Below are positions 1-7,818 of a stretch of 64,000 nt of DNA, one piece after another. The position numbers and the translations under genes are program-made. The notes under the pieces are model-generated. The model did not search any database. It saw only the letters and a list, made by a program, of their open reading frames with translations, and was not told the origin of the DNA. Source of the stretch: CAVSWT01 sp963775245 (lineage in GTDB: Bacteria > Bacteroidota > Ignavibacteria > Ignavibacteriales > Ignavibacteriaceae); NCBI GenBank assembly GCA_963775245.1, contig CAVZID010000012.1, positions 372,001 through 436,000 on the forward strand, in the 5' to 3' direction. Every line of letters begins with the position of its first letter. The first letter of the stretch is position 1.

Positions 1-900
1 TTGTAATTCCCCAATTAAATTGTTTGAATTAATATAAGGTGCACCAATTGTTAAAAATGGATGATATGTTCCTCTCCCTTCCGATACATTTGTCCCTTCA
101 ATCAAACACATTCCAGGGTATGCAATTGCAGTATTTTCATCCGGAATATTTGGAGACGGCATAACCCAAATATTATCATAATCATCATAATAAGAATTCC
201 TATTCCAATTCTTCATTTTAACTACGGTTAAATTTGGCTTTAAATCCTCACTGATAAGTTTTTCCCCAACGAAATATTCTGCTAATTCTCCTGGGGTCAT
301 TCCATATGCAATTGGAATTGGAGCAATACCCACAAATGATCTTTCGTCATCTTTTCTAATTGGGCCTTCAACATAATTTCCATTTATTGGGTCTGGCCTG
401 TCTAACACAATCACAGGAATGTTATTCTCGGCACCAGCCTGTATAGTATAAAACAAAGTTGATATATAGGTATAAAAACGGGCACCAACATCTTGAATAT
501 CATAAATGAGTACATCAACGTTTTTTAACATTTCTTTTGTGGGCTTGTTTATTTTACCGTACAAAGAATAAATCGGCAAACCTGTTTTTGAATCAACATT
601 ACTTTTAATTTTTTCTCCGGCAGGGGCTTCACCTCTTATTCCGTGTTCAGGTCCGAACAAAGTAGTTACATTAAATTTTTTATCATTAAAAAGTGTGTCT
701 ACTAAATGGACTCCATTTGATAATAATGCAGTTTGATTTGTAACTATGCCGATTCTTTTCCCGGTAATTAAATTTGAATATTCTGAAATGAGTCTATCGG
801 CTCCGAAAACAATTGTATTTTTTTTATAATTTTCTTGAGCTGATATCAAAGATGAGCAAACAAATAAAATTAAAAATATTTTAAAAAATTTTGACACCAA
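1..900 (-). CDS. DUF1343 (NamZ-like) exo-beta-N-acetylmuramidase, 3'-truncated by window edge
   Basis: The reverse strand is open for 300 codons from about 900 to the window edge. It carries DUF1343 hallmarks in order: GKRIGIVTNQTALL, LFGPEHGIRGEAPAGE, DIQDVGA and CLIEGTNVSEGRGT. The family includes NamZ, which removes terminal N-acetylmuramic acid from peptidoglycan fragments. A hydrophobic leader (KIFLILFVCSSLIS followed by AQE) suggests export. The start is uncertain: there is no ATG, and TTG at 900 or GTG at 897 opens just before the leader. The C-terminus, roughly 70-100 residues, lies beyond the window. The family call is firm; the substrate is inferred from the family. Confidence 0.85.
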   Translation of the reverse strand, partial: MVSKFFKIFLILFVCSSLISAQENYKKNTIVFGADRLISEYSNLITGKRIGIVTNQTALLSNGVHLVDTLFNDKKFNVTTLFGPEHGIRGEAPAGEKIKSNVDSKTGLPIYSLYGKINKPTKEMLKNVDVLIYDIQDVGARFYTYISTLFYTIQAGAENNIPVIVLDRPDPINGNYVEGPIRKDDERSFVGIAPIPIAYGMTPGELAEYFVGEKLISEDLKPNLTVVKMKNWNRNSYYDDYDNIWVMPSPNIPDENTAIAYPGMCLIEGTNVSEGRGTYHPFLTIGAPYINSNNLIGELQ

Positions 901-982
901 TTGACCGACAATTAAATAAAAAATAAAAGGGAATGACAATCATTAAAATTATCATTCCCAATGAAGTAAAATGTGTTAAAAA

Positions 983-1414
983 TTAATTGTTATAATTTTC
1001 AAGTAATTCTTTTCTTGAAAAGAAATGAGAAATTTCAAGCTTTGCATTTTCATCAGAGTCTGAACCGTGGATTATATTTCTTTCAACATTCTCTGCATAT
1101 AATTTTCTTATAGTTCCTTCTTCAGCTTTTGCCGGGTCAGTAGCACCAATTAATTTTCTAAAATCTGCAACTGCATTTTCTTTTTCCAAAGCAATTGGTA
1201 CGCAGGGGCCAGAAGTCATATACTTAATTAAGTCGTTAAAGAATGGACGTTCTTTATGAACTTCGTAAAATCCACCAGCAGATTCTTTTGTCAGTCTTGT
1301 CATTTTTATTGCTTTAATTTTGAAACCGGCTTCATTTATTTTGGTTATAATCTGGCCGATTAAATTTTTTTCAACACCATCAGGTTTGATAATTGCAAGT
1401 GTTCTATTGCTCAA
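983..1414 (-). CDS. ndk: nucleoside diphosphate kinase
   Basis: A 143-residue protein of the usual bacterial Ndk length. It transfers the gamma phosphate from ATP to other nucleoside diphosphates through a phosphohistidine. The N-terminus (RTLAIIKPDGVEKNLIG) and the active-site segment NIIHGSDS, with His116 as phospho-acceptor, are intact. The start is TTG, supported by AAGGAG eight bases upstream. It lies 23 bases downstream of the hicA-like gene and probably shares its transcript with sucD and the hicBA pair. The call is secure. Confidence 0.97.
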   Translation of the reverse strand: MSNRTLAIIKPDGVEKNLIGQIITKINEAGFKIKAIKMTRLTKESAGGFYEVHKERPFFNDLIKYMTSGPCVPIALEKENAVADFRKLIGATDPAKAEEGTIRKLYAENVERNIIHGSDSDENAKLEISHFFSRKELLENYNN

Positions 1415-1437
1415 TAGTTATACTCCTTAATAATACA

Positions 1438-1665
1438 TTAAATTAATTTTATAAAATCTTCAACGGTTAATTTCGCTTGCTTAATAATGTGAGAAAGAGT
1501 AGACCTTTTTACTGATTTATGTGCGGGTACAGTTAGTTTCAAGACTTCATTACTAATGTGCTTTTGTAAACGGATGTGACTTCCTTTTTGCTGCACAACA
1601 ATCCACCCATCTCTTTTTAAGGCACTTATTATTTTTAAGTAAGATAAGTTGGGTACTTTACTCAA
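1438..1665 (-). CDS. hicA: HicA-family mRNA interferase toxin
   Basis: A 75-residue basic protein with the HicA/YcfA fold signature: a double-stranded-RNA-binding-like domain with the G-S-H motif (His30, within QQKGSHIRLQK), where the histidine is the catalytic residue in characterised HicA toxins. The C-terminal segment (LSHIIKQAKLTVEDFIKLI) is also family-typical. The start is TTG and overlaps the stop of the upstream antitoxin as TTGA, so translation is probably coupled. The antitoxin-first order is reversed from the classical hicAB order but common. It sits between sucD and ndk. Toxicity is inferred from the family. Confidence 0.85.
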   Translation of the reverse strand: MSKVPNLSYLKIISALKRDGWIVVQQKGSHIRLQKHISNEVLKLTVPAHKSVKRSTLSHIIKQAKLTVEDFIKLI

Positions 1666-1865
1666 AGGTCTACTTCCCGGACAATTGTGCCGCTACTTTG
1701 AATCAAGTCATCTTCCACGGGCTCAAGATAGAGTCCTATTGCTTCACTGATATTTTCAACAGCTTCGTCTATATTTTCTCCTTCACTTATACAACCGGGA
1801 AGTGAGGGCACATAAACGGTATAGCCGCCTTCGTCACTTTTTTCTAACACGACTTTTATTTTCAT
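1662..1865 (-). CDS. hicB: HicB-family antitoxin, short form
   Basis: The 67-residue product starts MKIKVVLEKSDEGGYTVYVP and continues SLPGCISEGENIDEAVENI, the partial RNase-H-like HicB fold that blocks the HicA active site. I chose ATG at 1865 over a TTG at 1898 because family members begin at this residue and AAGG lies upstream of it. The protein ends shortly after the core fold and has no ribbon-helix-helix or HTH DNA-binding tail, so autoregulation by this protein alone is doubtful. Its stop overlaps the toxin start. The family assignment is strong. Confidence 0.85.
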   Translation of the reverse strand: MKIKVVLEKSDEGGYTVYVPSLPGCISEGENIDEAVENISEAIGLYLEPVEDDLIQSSGTIVREVDL

Positions 1866-1904
1866 AGGGGAACCTTGATAATTTTGACTATCTAGCAATT
1901 TTAA

Positions 1905-2834
1905 TTACTTCTTTTTTGCAGAATTCTTTTTCTTTGTAGTGGCTGCAGCTTTTTTAGTTTTTAATGTTTCCAAAGCCTTAATCATTGTTGAACCAATTTC
2001 AGCCGGACTTTCAATCACATGTATCCCGGCTTTTTTCATTGCTCTCATTTTTTCATCCGCAGTTCCCTTGCCGCCTGAAATAATTGCACCAGCATGTCCC
2101 ATTCTTCTTCCAGGAGGTGCTGTTCGTCCGGCAATAAAACCAACTACAGGCTTTCTCACATTCTTCTTGATAAATTCAGCAGCTTCTTCTTCTGCTGAGC
2201 CGCCAATTTCACCAATCATTACAATGCCGTCTGTATCAGGGTCTTCATTAAACAATTTAATAATCTTAGTGAATTGGGAACCGATGATTGGGTCGCCGCC
2301 AATTCCAACACAGGTTGTTTGGCCAAGCTTTACATCAGTCAATTGTTTAACAGCTTCATAAGTCAAGGTACCACTGCGTGAGACAACACCTATGTTCCCT
2401 TTTTTATGAATGAAGCCGGGCATGATCCCAATTTTTGCTTTGCCGGGTGAAATTACACCAGGACAGTTTGGTCCAACTAAAGTGACATCAAGATGTTTAA
2501 TTGCGTTATAAACTTTAAGCATATCATTAGCAGGAATGCCTTCTGTAATACAAACAATTAATTTTACTCCGGCATTAGCTGCTTCTAATATTGCATCTGC
2601 TGCAAAAGCAGGGGGGACAAAAATTGCTGAAGCATTTGCTTTTTGTTCTTTAACTGCTTCATCGACTGTATTATAAATAGGTACTCCATTGAAGTCAGTT
2701 CCACCTTTGCCAGGTGTAACTCCAGCAACCACTTTTGTACCGTATTCAATCATTTGTTGTGTGTGGAAAGAACCTTCTCCTCCGGTTATCCCTTGAACTA
2801 CAAGACGAGTTTTGTTATCAACTAAAATGCTCAT
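1905..2834 (-). CDS. sucD: succinyl-CoA synthetase (ADP-forming) alpha subunit
   Basis: A 309-residue SucD that, with SucC, converts succinyl-CoA to succinate with substrate-level phosphorylation in the TCA cycle. Visible features are the CoA-binding Rossmann start (TRLVVQGITGGEGSFHT), GPNCPGVISPGKAKIGIMPG, and the phosphohistidine loop GRRMGHAGAIISGGKGTA with His247. The last 18 or so residues form a lysine/alanine tail absent from most SucD proteins. ATG at 2834 follows an AGGA box. sucC is not in this window. hicBA and ndk follow in the same direction. Confidence 0.97.
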   Translation of the reverse strand: MSILVDNKTRLVVQGITGGEGSFHTQQMIEYGTKVVAGVTPGKGGTDFNGVPIYNTVDEAVKEQKANASAIFVPPAFAADAILEAANAGVKLIVCITEGIPANDMLKVYNAIKHLDVTLVGPNCPGVISPGKAKIGIMPGFIHKKGNIGVVSRSGTLTYEAVKQLTDVKLGQTTCVGIGGDPIIGSQFTKIIKLFNEDPDTDGIVMIGEIGGSAEEEAAEFIKKNVRKPVVGFIAGRTAPPGRRMGHAGAIISGGKGTADEKMRAMKKAGIHVIESPAEIGSTMIKALETLKTKKAAATTKKKNSAKKK

Positions 2835-2975
2835 AAATGATAATCCTAAGAATTCTTTTTGAAAATTATTGCAACAAAGATAAGGATTTTATAAGTCAAA
2901 TTTCAAAAATCAAAAGTCAAAATGACGGTAATACTTGAAAGTTTTATTATTAATTTTAACCTGATAGATTTCTCG

Positions 2976-2996
2976 TTCCCAAGCTTTGCTTGGGAA
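2976..2996. repeat. REP-like hairpin A, upstream of RAYT gene
   Basis: A perfect 9-bp stem, TTCCCAAGC / GCTTGGGAA, with a 3-base loop, inside the longer unit TCTCGTTCCC...GGGAATGA. The same unit recurs in reverse orientation at 3702-3722, on the other side of the transposase gene. Such hairpins are the expected recognition and mobilisation partners of REP-associated tyrosine transposases. Confidence 0.8.
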
Positions 2997-3005
2997 TGAT
3001 GCTAC

Positions 3006-3020
3006 TGAAGCTCAGCTTCA
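3006..3020. repeat. REP-like hairpin B, upstream of RAYT gene
   Basis: A small perfect inverted repeat, TGAAGC-TCA-GCTTCA, 9 bases after hairpin A. Its counterpart on the other flank is the hairpin at 3675-3695, so each side of the gene carries an A+B hairpin pair. Confidence 0.6.
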
Positions 3021-3086
3021 AAAATTGTAATTTTGTTTAATCAAATATTTCCAATCACTCTGTAATACTTTAGAAAGAAAAATATC

Positions 3087-3620
3087 ATGACCCGTACACG
3101 TTATAAAATCTACAATTAAGAAACTCCACATTTTCTTACAATGACTATTGTTGAATGGATACCATTATTTATGAATCCTAATATAGTTTCTATATTGTAT
3201 GAATCTTTACGGTTTGATATGTCGAAAAGGCAAGTAATTTTATATGCATATGTGGTTATGGAAAATCATCTTCATCTTATTGCATCTGCGCCGGAATTGA
3301 GTAAAACAATGAAAGAGTTTAAATCATTTACTGACAGAAGTATAATTGATTTTTTGAAAGAGCAAAAATCTAATTACTTTCTTGAAAAATTAAAATGGGC
3401 AAAACTGCCATACAAAACTCAGAGTGATTATCAAGTATGGCAAGAGGGAAATCATCCACAGAAAATATATGGCGAAGAAATGATGAGACAAAAAATTGAA
3501 TATATACATAACAATCCAGTGAGACGTGGTTATGTTGACAAACCAAAGTATTGTAGGTATTCCAGCGCATGTAATTATGAGGGATTGGATGGATTAATTG
3601 AGGTTTATACTGATTGGTAA
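3087..3620 (+). pseudogene. REP-associated tyrosine transposase (RAYT, IS200/IS605-like) with early in-frame stop
   Basis: The Y1 transposase fold is clear: HUH-type motif in VVMENHLHLIA (His43, His45 counted from the ATG at 3141), then QKIEYIHNNPVRRGYV with the likely catalytic Tyr121, and a RAYT-typical C-terminus ending EVYTDW. Family members start M-[ST]-R-x-Y-K-I. Here ATG at 3087 encodes MTRTRYKIYN, followed by TAA (3117-3119) and then, in the same frame, ETPHFLT and the rest. The stop is therefore a nonsense change, not a frameshift. Translation could restart at ATG 3141, giving 159 residues without the first strand of the fold. The gene is decayed, or recently inactivated, or the stop is a sequence error. 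Confidence 0.8.
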
Positions 3621-3674
3621 ATACTATATTTAAGCTGCTTAATTTGAAACAGAGTTACAGGCTCAAATTGCCTT

Positions 3675-3695
3675 GTTTGAAACGGAGTTTCAAAC
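3675..3695. repeat. REP-like hairpin B', downstream of RAYT gene
   Basis: A perfect 9-bp stem, GTTTGAAAC / GTTTCAAAC, with loop GGA. It is the mirror-side partner of the hairpin at 3006-3020, although the stem sequence differs. Confidence 0.65.
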
Positions 3696-3701
3696 TTATC
3701 A

Positions 3702-3722
3702 TTCCCAAACAGAGTTTGGGAA
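3702..3722. repeat. REP-like hairpin A', downstream of RAYT gene
   Basis: A perfect 9-bp stem, TTCCCAAAC / GTTTGGGAA, with a 3-base loop. Together with its flanks (TCATT...CGAGA) it is nearly the reverse complement of the unit at 2972-2999, so the two units face each other across the transposase gene. It ends 15 bases before the next gene. Confidence 0.8.
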
Positions 3723-3737
3723 CGAGAGGGATATTTT

Positions 3738-4895
3738 ATGATTTATGATGTACTAATTGTTGGTGCAGGGCCTTCCGGTGGATATCTGGGTTATCTTTTA
3801 TCGAAAGAAGGACTTAAAGTAAAGATAATTGATAAAGAAATATTTCCTCGCGATAAAGTTTGCGGTGGAGGAATTTCTAACAAAACTGTTGAATTACTTG
3901 ATTTCGATATAACTCCTATTGTTCAAAAAAATATTATTGGGGCATTCCTTTCTTATCAAAATAAATTTATGATTATCAAGGATATTGAAGGGCGGAGCGG
4001 GGTTACAGTATTACGAAGAGATTTTGATAATTTCATTTTACAAAAAGCAATTGATAATGGGGCAGAATTTCAACCTAATTGTTCATTTAAGAATGTTAAT
4101 GAAAATGGAGAACTTATAAATGTTGAAACAGACTGCGGAACATTTTTAACTAAATATCTTGTTGGTGCCGACGGAGTTTATAGTCAGGTGAGGAATAAAA
4201 TATTTGGGAATAATATAGTTTCTTATGCACCGGCTATGGAAGCTTTAGTCTATGTTGAGCCAAATATTATTGAAAAGTTTCAGAATAGAACCTTACTTGA
4301 TTTTAATGGAATCAACAAAGGTTACGGTTGGATATTTCCTAAAAGCGACCACTTAAATGTCGGAGTGTTTTCAATATTTAAATCAACAAACATTCGGGAT
4401 GAATTGAAAAAATTTATGTCATTATACAAATCATTAAATAATTACAGTAAGATTGAATATAAAGGATTTAGTATACCACTTAAAAATAAAAGCAAGATAT
4501 TTGAGAAGGGGAATATTTGGTTAATTGGAGATGCTGCGGGATTTGCAGAATCATTTTATGGTGAAGGAATTTATTTTGCATTAAAAAGCGCAAAGGTAGC
4601 TGCAGAAGCTATGATAAAAACTTTTAAGTCTGAAGAAATATTAGTTTATACTAAACTTGTAAAACAAAAAATGCTTGAGGATTTATATTACTCAGAGTTA
4701 AATGCAAAATTATTTTATCCGTTTCAAAAGTTTGGCTATTTCAATATGGTGAGAAATAAGCATGTTAATAATTATTTTGCGGAGATAATTGCCGGGGAAG
4801 TGAGCTATAAAGAATGTTTTTATAAAACATTATTAACTGCGCCTTATTGGCTGTTCTCAAAAAAATATGACTATGTAAATGGATATGATTTATAA
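3738..4895 (+). CDS. geranylgeranyl reductase family FAD-dependent oxidoreductase
   Basis: A 385-residue flavoprotein. The FAD-binding dinucleotide fold starts at residue 5 (VLIVGAGPSGGYLG), followed by the family's FPRDKVCGGGIS segment and the second FAD motif WLIGDAAGFAESFYGEGI at about 261-278. Family members reduce prenyl chains of geranylgeranyl compounds or archaeal-type lipids, or modify quinones; I cannot choose among these substrates. ATG follows the downstream REP hairpin closely, with GAGAGGG as ribosome-binding site. It stands alone, convergent with gatA. Confidence 0.85.
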   Translation: MIYDVLIVGAGPSGGYLGYLLSKEGLKVKIIDKEIFPRDKVCGGGISNKTVELLDFDITPIVQKNIIGAFLSYQNKFMIIKDIEGRSGVTVLRRDFDNFILQKAIDNGAEFQPNCSFKNVNENGELINVETDCGTFLTKYLVGADGVYSQVRNKIFGNNIVSYAPAMEALVYVEPNIIEKFQNRTLLDFNGINKGYGWIFPKSDHLNVGVFSIFKSTNIRDELKKFMSLYKSLNNYSKIEYKGFSIPLKNKSKIFEKGNIWLIGDAAGFAESFYGEGIYFALKSAKVAAEAMIKTFKSEEILVYTKLVKQKMLEDLYYSELNAKLFYPFQKFGYFNMVRNKHVNNYFAEIIAGEVSYKECFYKTLLTAPYWLFSKKYDYVNGYDL

Positions 4896-4908
4896 GAGAG
4901 TTATAATT

Positions 4909-6337
4909 TTATTTCAAAATATTTTCTTGTATGTAGTAGCTTATCTGAAAAAGTTTTTCTTCTTCAAATTGATTTGCAAGTAATTGGACCCCAATGGGTA
5001 AACCTTCAGAACTTTTTGCTGCGGGAATACTAATTCCAGGAATGCCAGCCAAATTTGCAGAAGTTGTATAAATATCACTCAAATACATTTCTAAAGGGTC
5101 GCTTGATTTCTCACCAATTTTAAAAGCAGTTGATGGAGTTGTTGGAGTTAAAATGATATCAACATCATTAAAAGCTTTATCAAAATCCTGCTTAATTAAT
5201 CTTCTTACCTTTTGAGCCTTTTTATAATAAGCATCATAATAGCCGGCAGATAAAACATATGTGCCGAGCATAATTCGTCGTTTAACTTCTGTTCCAAATC
5301 CTTCTGAGCGCGAAGATTTATACATATCCATTAAAGTCTGGCTGTCTTTAGAGCGATAACCATATCTAGCTCCATCATATCTTGCAAGATTTGAAGAAGC
5401 TTCAGCAGTCGTTAAAATATAATATGCTGCGATAGTATATTCGTTATGCGGCAGATGAATATTTTTTACTTCAAAACCTTTTGATTTTAATTTTTCAATT
5501 AACAATTCAGTTTCACTTTTAATTTCAGGTGATAAACCTTCTCCAAAATATTCTTCTGCAATACCTATTTTTAAATTTAGAATTTTGAGATAGATTTTGA
5601 TTGTAATCCGGAACAGATACTTTTGATGAAGTTGCATCCTGCTTATCTTCTCCAGCCATAACTTGTAAAATTAATGCAGCGTCTTCCACATTATTTGTAA
5701 ACGGGCCAATCGAATCAAAAGATGAGGCAAAGGCAGTTAAACCAAATCTTGAAACTCTTCCATAAGTTGGTTTTAAGCCATACACGCCGCACAATGCCGC
5801 AGGCTGACGAATTGACCCTCCAGTATCAGTCCCTAATGCCGCATCGCATAGACCGGCTGCAACAGCCGCTGCAGAGCCACCGCTTGAACCACCTGTAACT
5901 CTACTGTTATCAACGGGGTTTAAAACCGGTCCAAAAACGCTGTTTTCATTTGAAGAGCCCATGGCAAATTCATCGCAGTTTGTTTTGCCGATTATTATTG
6001 CATCTTCATTAATCAATTTTTGAACGGCTGTAGTTGTGTATAACGATGTGAAGTTTTCAAGAATTTTTGATGAGCAAGTTGTTGGTTTATCTTTTATTGA
6101 GAGAACATCTTTTATTGCTATTACCATTCCGGCAAGCTTACCATGATTGCCTGATTTTATTTTCTTTTCAATTATCTCTGCTTGCTTTTTGGCATCTTCT
6201 TCAAATACAAAATTGAAAGCATTAAGTTTCTTGTTTTCATTAATCTTATTTAAAAAATCGTCAACATTTTGAGATAATGAAAATTTGTTCTGTTTTATTT
6301 TTTCTAATTTATCGGAATGATTAAAGTACTGAGACAA
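4909..6337 (-). CDS. gatA: Asp-tRNA(Asn)/Glu-tRNA(Gln) amidotransferase subunit A, frame-disrupted
   Basis: GatA hydrolyses glutamine and passes ammonia to Asp-tRNA(Asn) or Glu-tRNA(Gln) in the GatCAB complex. The amidase signature is intact: catalytic lysine in GMVIAIKDVLS, GGSSGGSAAAVAAG with the cis-serine, and GTDTGGSIRQPAALCG with the nucleophilic serine. The frame breaks near 5575-5590. The upstream frame runs into FKNRYCRRIFWRR, while the downstream frame resumes at LNLKIGIAEEYFGEGLSPE, exactly where GatA proteins continue, so one extra base is present beside an A5 run. Together the halves give the normal length of about 475 residues. The start is TTG with AGGAAG upstream. gatB and gatC are not in this window. 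Confidence 0.93.
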
Positions 6338-6370
6338 GCAGCTTCCTACCTTTTTGAATTTGAGTTTGAC

Positions 6371-6394
6371 ACTGCCTGCCAGTCAGCAGGCAGT
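6371..6394. repeat. palindromic REP-like element between tatA2 and gatA
   Basis: A perfect 9-bp inverted repeat, ACTGCCTGC / GCAGGCAGT, around a 6-base loop, GC-rich in an AT-rich region. It fills the short spacer between the second tatA and gatA. It resembles dispersed intergenic palindromes more than a terminator, because no T tract follows on either strand. Confidence 0.6.
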
Positions 6395-6420
6395 AGTGGA
6401 AAATTTATTAACGAGAAGAA

Positions 6421-6591
6421 TTACTTATCAGAAATCTTAATATTGTCTTCTACTTCTTTAATACTCTTTTTGAATTCTTTAATGCCTTTACCAATGCTTC
6501 CTGCTATTTCCGGAATTTTCTTTGCGCCGAACAGCAAAAGAACAACAAAAAGAATAATTAATATTTCGCCGCCGCCAATACTTTCAAACAT
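6421..6591 (-). CDS. tatA: TatA/E-family twin-arginine translocase protein (second copy)
   Basis: A 56-residue protein starting MFESIGGGEILIILFVVLLL, then FGAKKIPEIAGSIGKGIKEF: one membrane helix, the FGAKKIPE hinge and an amphipathic helix, which is the TatA/TatE plan. ATG at 6591 has AAGGAAC upstream. It lies 29 bases downstream of the other tatA. TatA proteins oligomerise with TatC to move folded proteins across the inner membrane; tatC is not in this window. The family is certain; whether this copy acts as TatA, TatB or TatE is not. Confidence 0.9.
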   Translation of the reverse strand: MFESIGGGEILIILFVVLLLFGAKKIPEIAGSIGKGIKEFKKSIKEVEDNIKISDK

Positions 6592-6620
6592 GTCAGTTCC
6601 TTAAATAAATATTATTTTAA

Positions 6621-6818
6621 TTAACCTTTTTTTGTATCTGATTTATCTTCTTTATCAGTAGACTTTATTTCATCTTCGACATCTTTTAATGATTTTTTAA
6701 ATTCACGCATACCTTTCCCCAAACCTTGAGCAAGTTCCGGGATTTTTTTTGCACCGAATAAAATTAAAATAACCAGCACAATAAGAATTATTTCACCGGT
6801 TCCTAAATTTCCAAACAT
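6621..6818 (-). CDS. tatA: TatA/E-family twin-arginine translocase protein (first copy)
   Basis: A 65-residue protein with one N-terminal membrane helix (GTGEIILIVLVILILFGAKK), the hinge FGAKKIPELAQGLGKGMREF, an amphipathic helix and a charged, lysine/aspartate-rich tail. It forms the translocation pore or weakened membrane patch of the twin-arginine pathway. It starts 11 bases after purQ ends and is followed by a shorter paralogue. The shared FGAKKIPE segment indicates gene duplication. Confidence 0.93.
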   Translation of the reverse strand: MFGNLGTGEIILIVLVILILFGAKKIPELAQGLGKGMREFKKSLKDVEDEIKSTDKEDKSDTKKG

Positions 6819-6829
6819 GATTACACCTA

Positions 6830-7531
6830 TTAGTTAAATATATTATTTACGATTGCATTAAATATTAATGAACCGTCTGTTTTCCCCAGTAAAGGATCAC
6901 AAGCTCTTTCCGGGTGAGGCATCATTCCTAAAACATTTCCTTTTTTATTCATGATGCCTGCAATTCCATTTATTGAACCGTTTGGATTGGCTTCTTCTTT
7001 AATATTTCCTTCTGGGGAAGAATACTTAAAAACTATTTGTTCATTATCATTCAAAGATTTCAAAGTATCTTCATCAGCAAAATAATTTCCTTCACCATGT
7101 GCAATTGGAACTTTTAACACTTTATCCTTCTTAATTCCTTTAGTGAAAACGGAATTATTATTTTCAATAGCAAGATATACATCTTTACACACAAATTGTA
7201 GCGATTTATTTTTCAACATTACTCCTGGTAACAATTCCGCTTCAAGTAATATTTGAAATCCGTTACAAATCCCAATTACATGTCCGCCTTTATTTGCAAA
7301 ATCAATTACTGAGTTCATGATAGGGGAGAAGCGTGCGATTGCCCCGGTTCTTAAATAATCACCATAAGAAAAACCGCCGGGCAGTACAATTACATCGGAA
7401 TTTTGTAAATCTATTTCTTTATGCCAAAGAAAATTTACATCATATCCTAATATCTTTTTCAATGAATAATATGCATCGTGGTCGCAATTGGAGCCGGGGA
7501 AAACAACTACTCCAAATTTTGGTTTATTCAT
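6830..7531 (-). CDS. purQ: phosphoribosylformylglycinamidine synthase glutamine amidotransferase subunit
   Basis: A 233-residue class I glutaminase that supplies ammonia to PurL in purine synthesis (FGAR to FGAM). The nucleophile is Cys89 in HVIGICNGFQIL; the other catalytic residues are His206 and Glu208 in MMPHPERACDP. The N-terminus FGVVVFPGSNCDHD is typical of PurQ. Its start overlaps the purS stop by four bases, so the two are translationally coupled. purL is not in the window. Confidence 0.97.
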   Translation of the reverse strand: MNKPKFGVVVFPGSNCDHDAYYSLKKILGYDVNFLWHKEIDLQNSDVIVLPGGFSYGDYLRTGAIARFSPIMNSVIDFANKGGHVIGICNGFQILLEAELLPGVMLKNKSLQFVCKDVYLAIENNNSVFTKGIKKDKVLKVPIAHGEGNYFADEDTLKSLNDNEQIVFKYSSPEGNIKEEANPNGSINGIAGIMNKKGNVLGMMPHPERACDPLLGKTDGSLIFNAIVNNIFN

Positions 7532-7776
7532 ATCTTTTCCAAAGAGAATTCATAATCTTCCATAATCGGGTTTGCAAGAAGTTTATTACAATAATTATCT
7601 ACTTCTTTTTCTGCATCACTTTGATTTTCAGTATCTACTGTAAATTCGATAAATTTTCCGATGCGGGTTTCTTTTATATTCTTTATTCCAAGATGGGCAG
7701 CACCTTTTTCAACTGCCTGCCCTTGCGGGTCTAAAATTGAAGGCCTTCTTTTAATAATTACTTTTGCTTTATACAA
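7528..7776 (-). CDS. purS: phosphoribosylformylglycinamidine synthase subunit PurS
   Basis: An 82-residue PurS, the small subunit that bridges PurQ and the small type of PurL. The family motif ILDPQGQAVEKGAAHLGI is present. Its presence implies that this organism uses the three-subunit FGAM synthase. It overlaps purQ by four bases and lies 42 bases downstream of pssA in the same direction. Confidence 0.95.
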   Translation of the reverse strand: MYKAKVIIKRRPSILDPQGQAVEKGAAHLGIKNIKETRIGKFIEFTVDTENQSDAEKEVDNYCNKLLANPIMEDYEFSLEKI

Positions 7777-7818
7777 ATTTAATTCCTGATACTTTAGTGA
7801 TAATAAAGGAAAGGTGAA

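Noticed and set aside
1939..2361. 140-codon open frame on the plus strand
   Set aside because: It lies wholly antisense to sucD, whose protein is unmistakable; the antisense frame has no family features.
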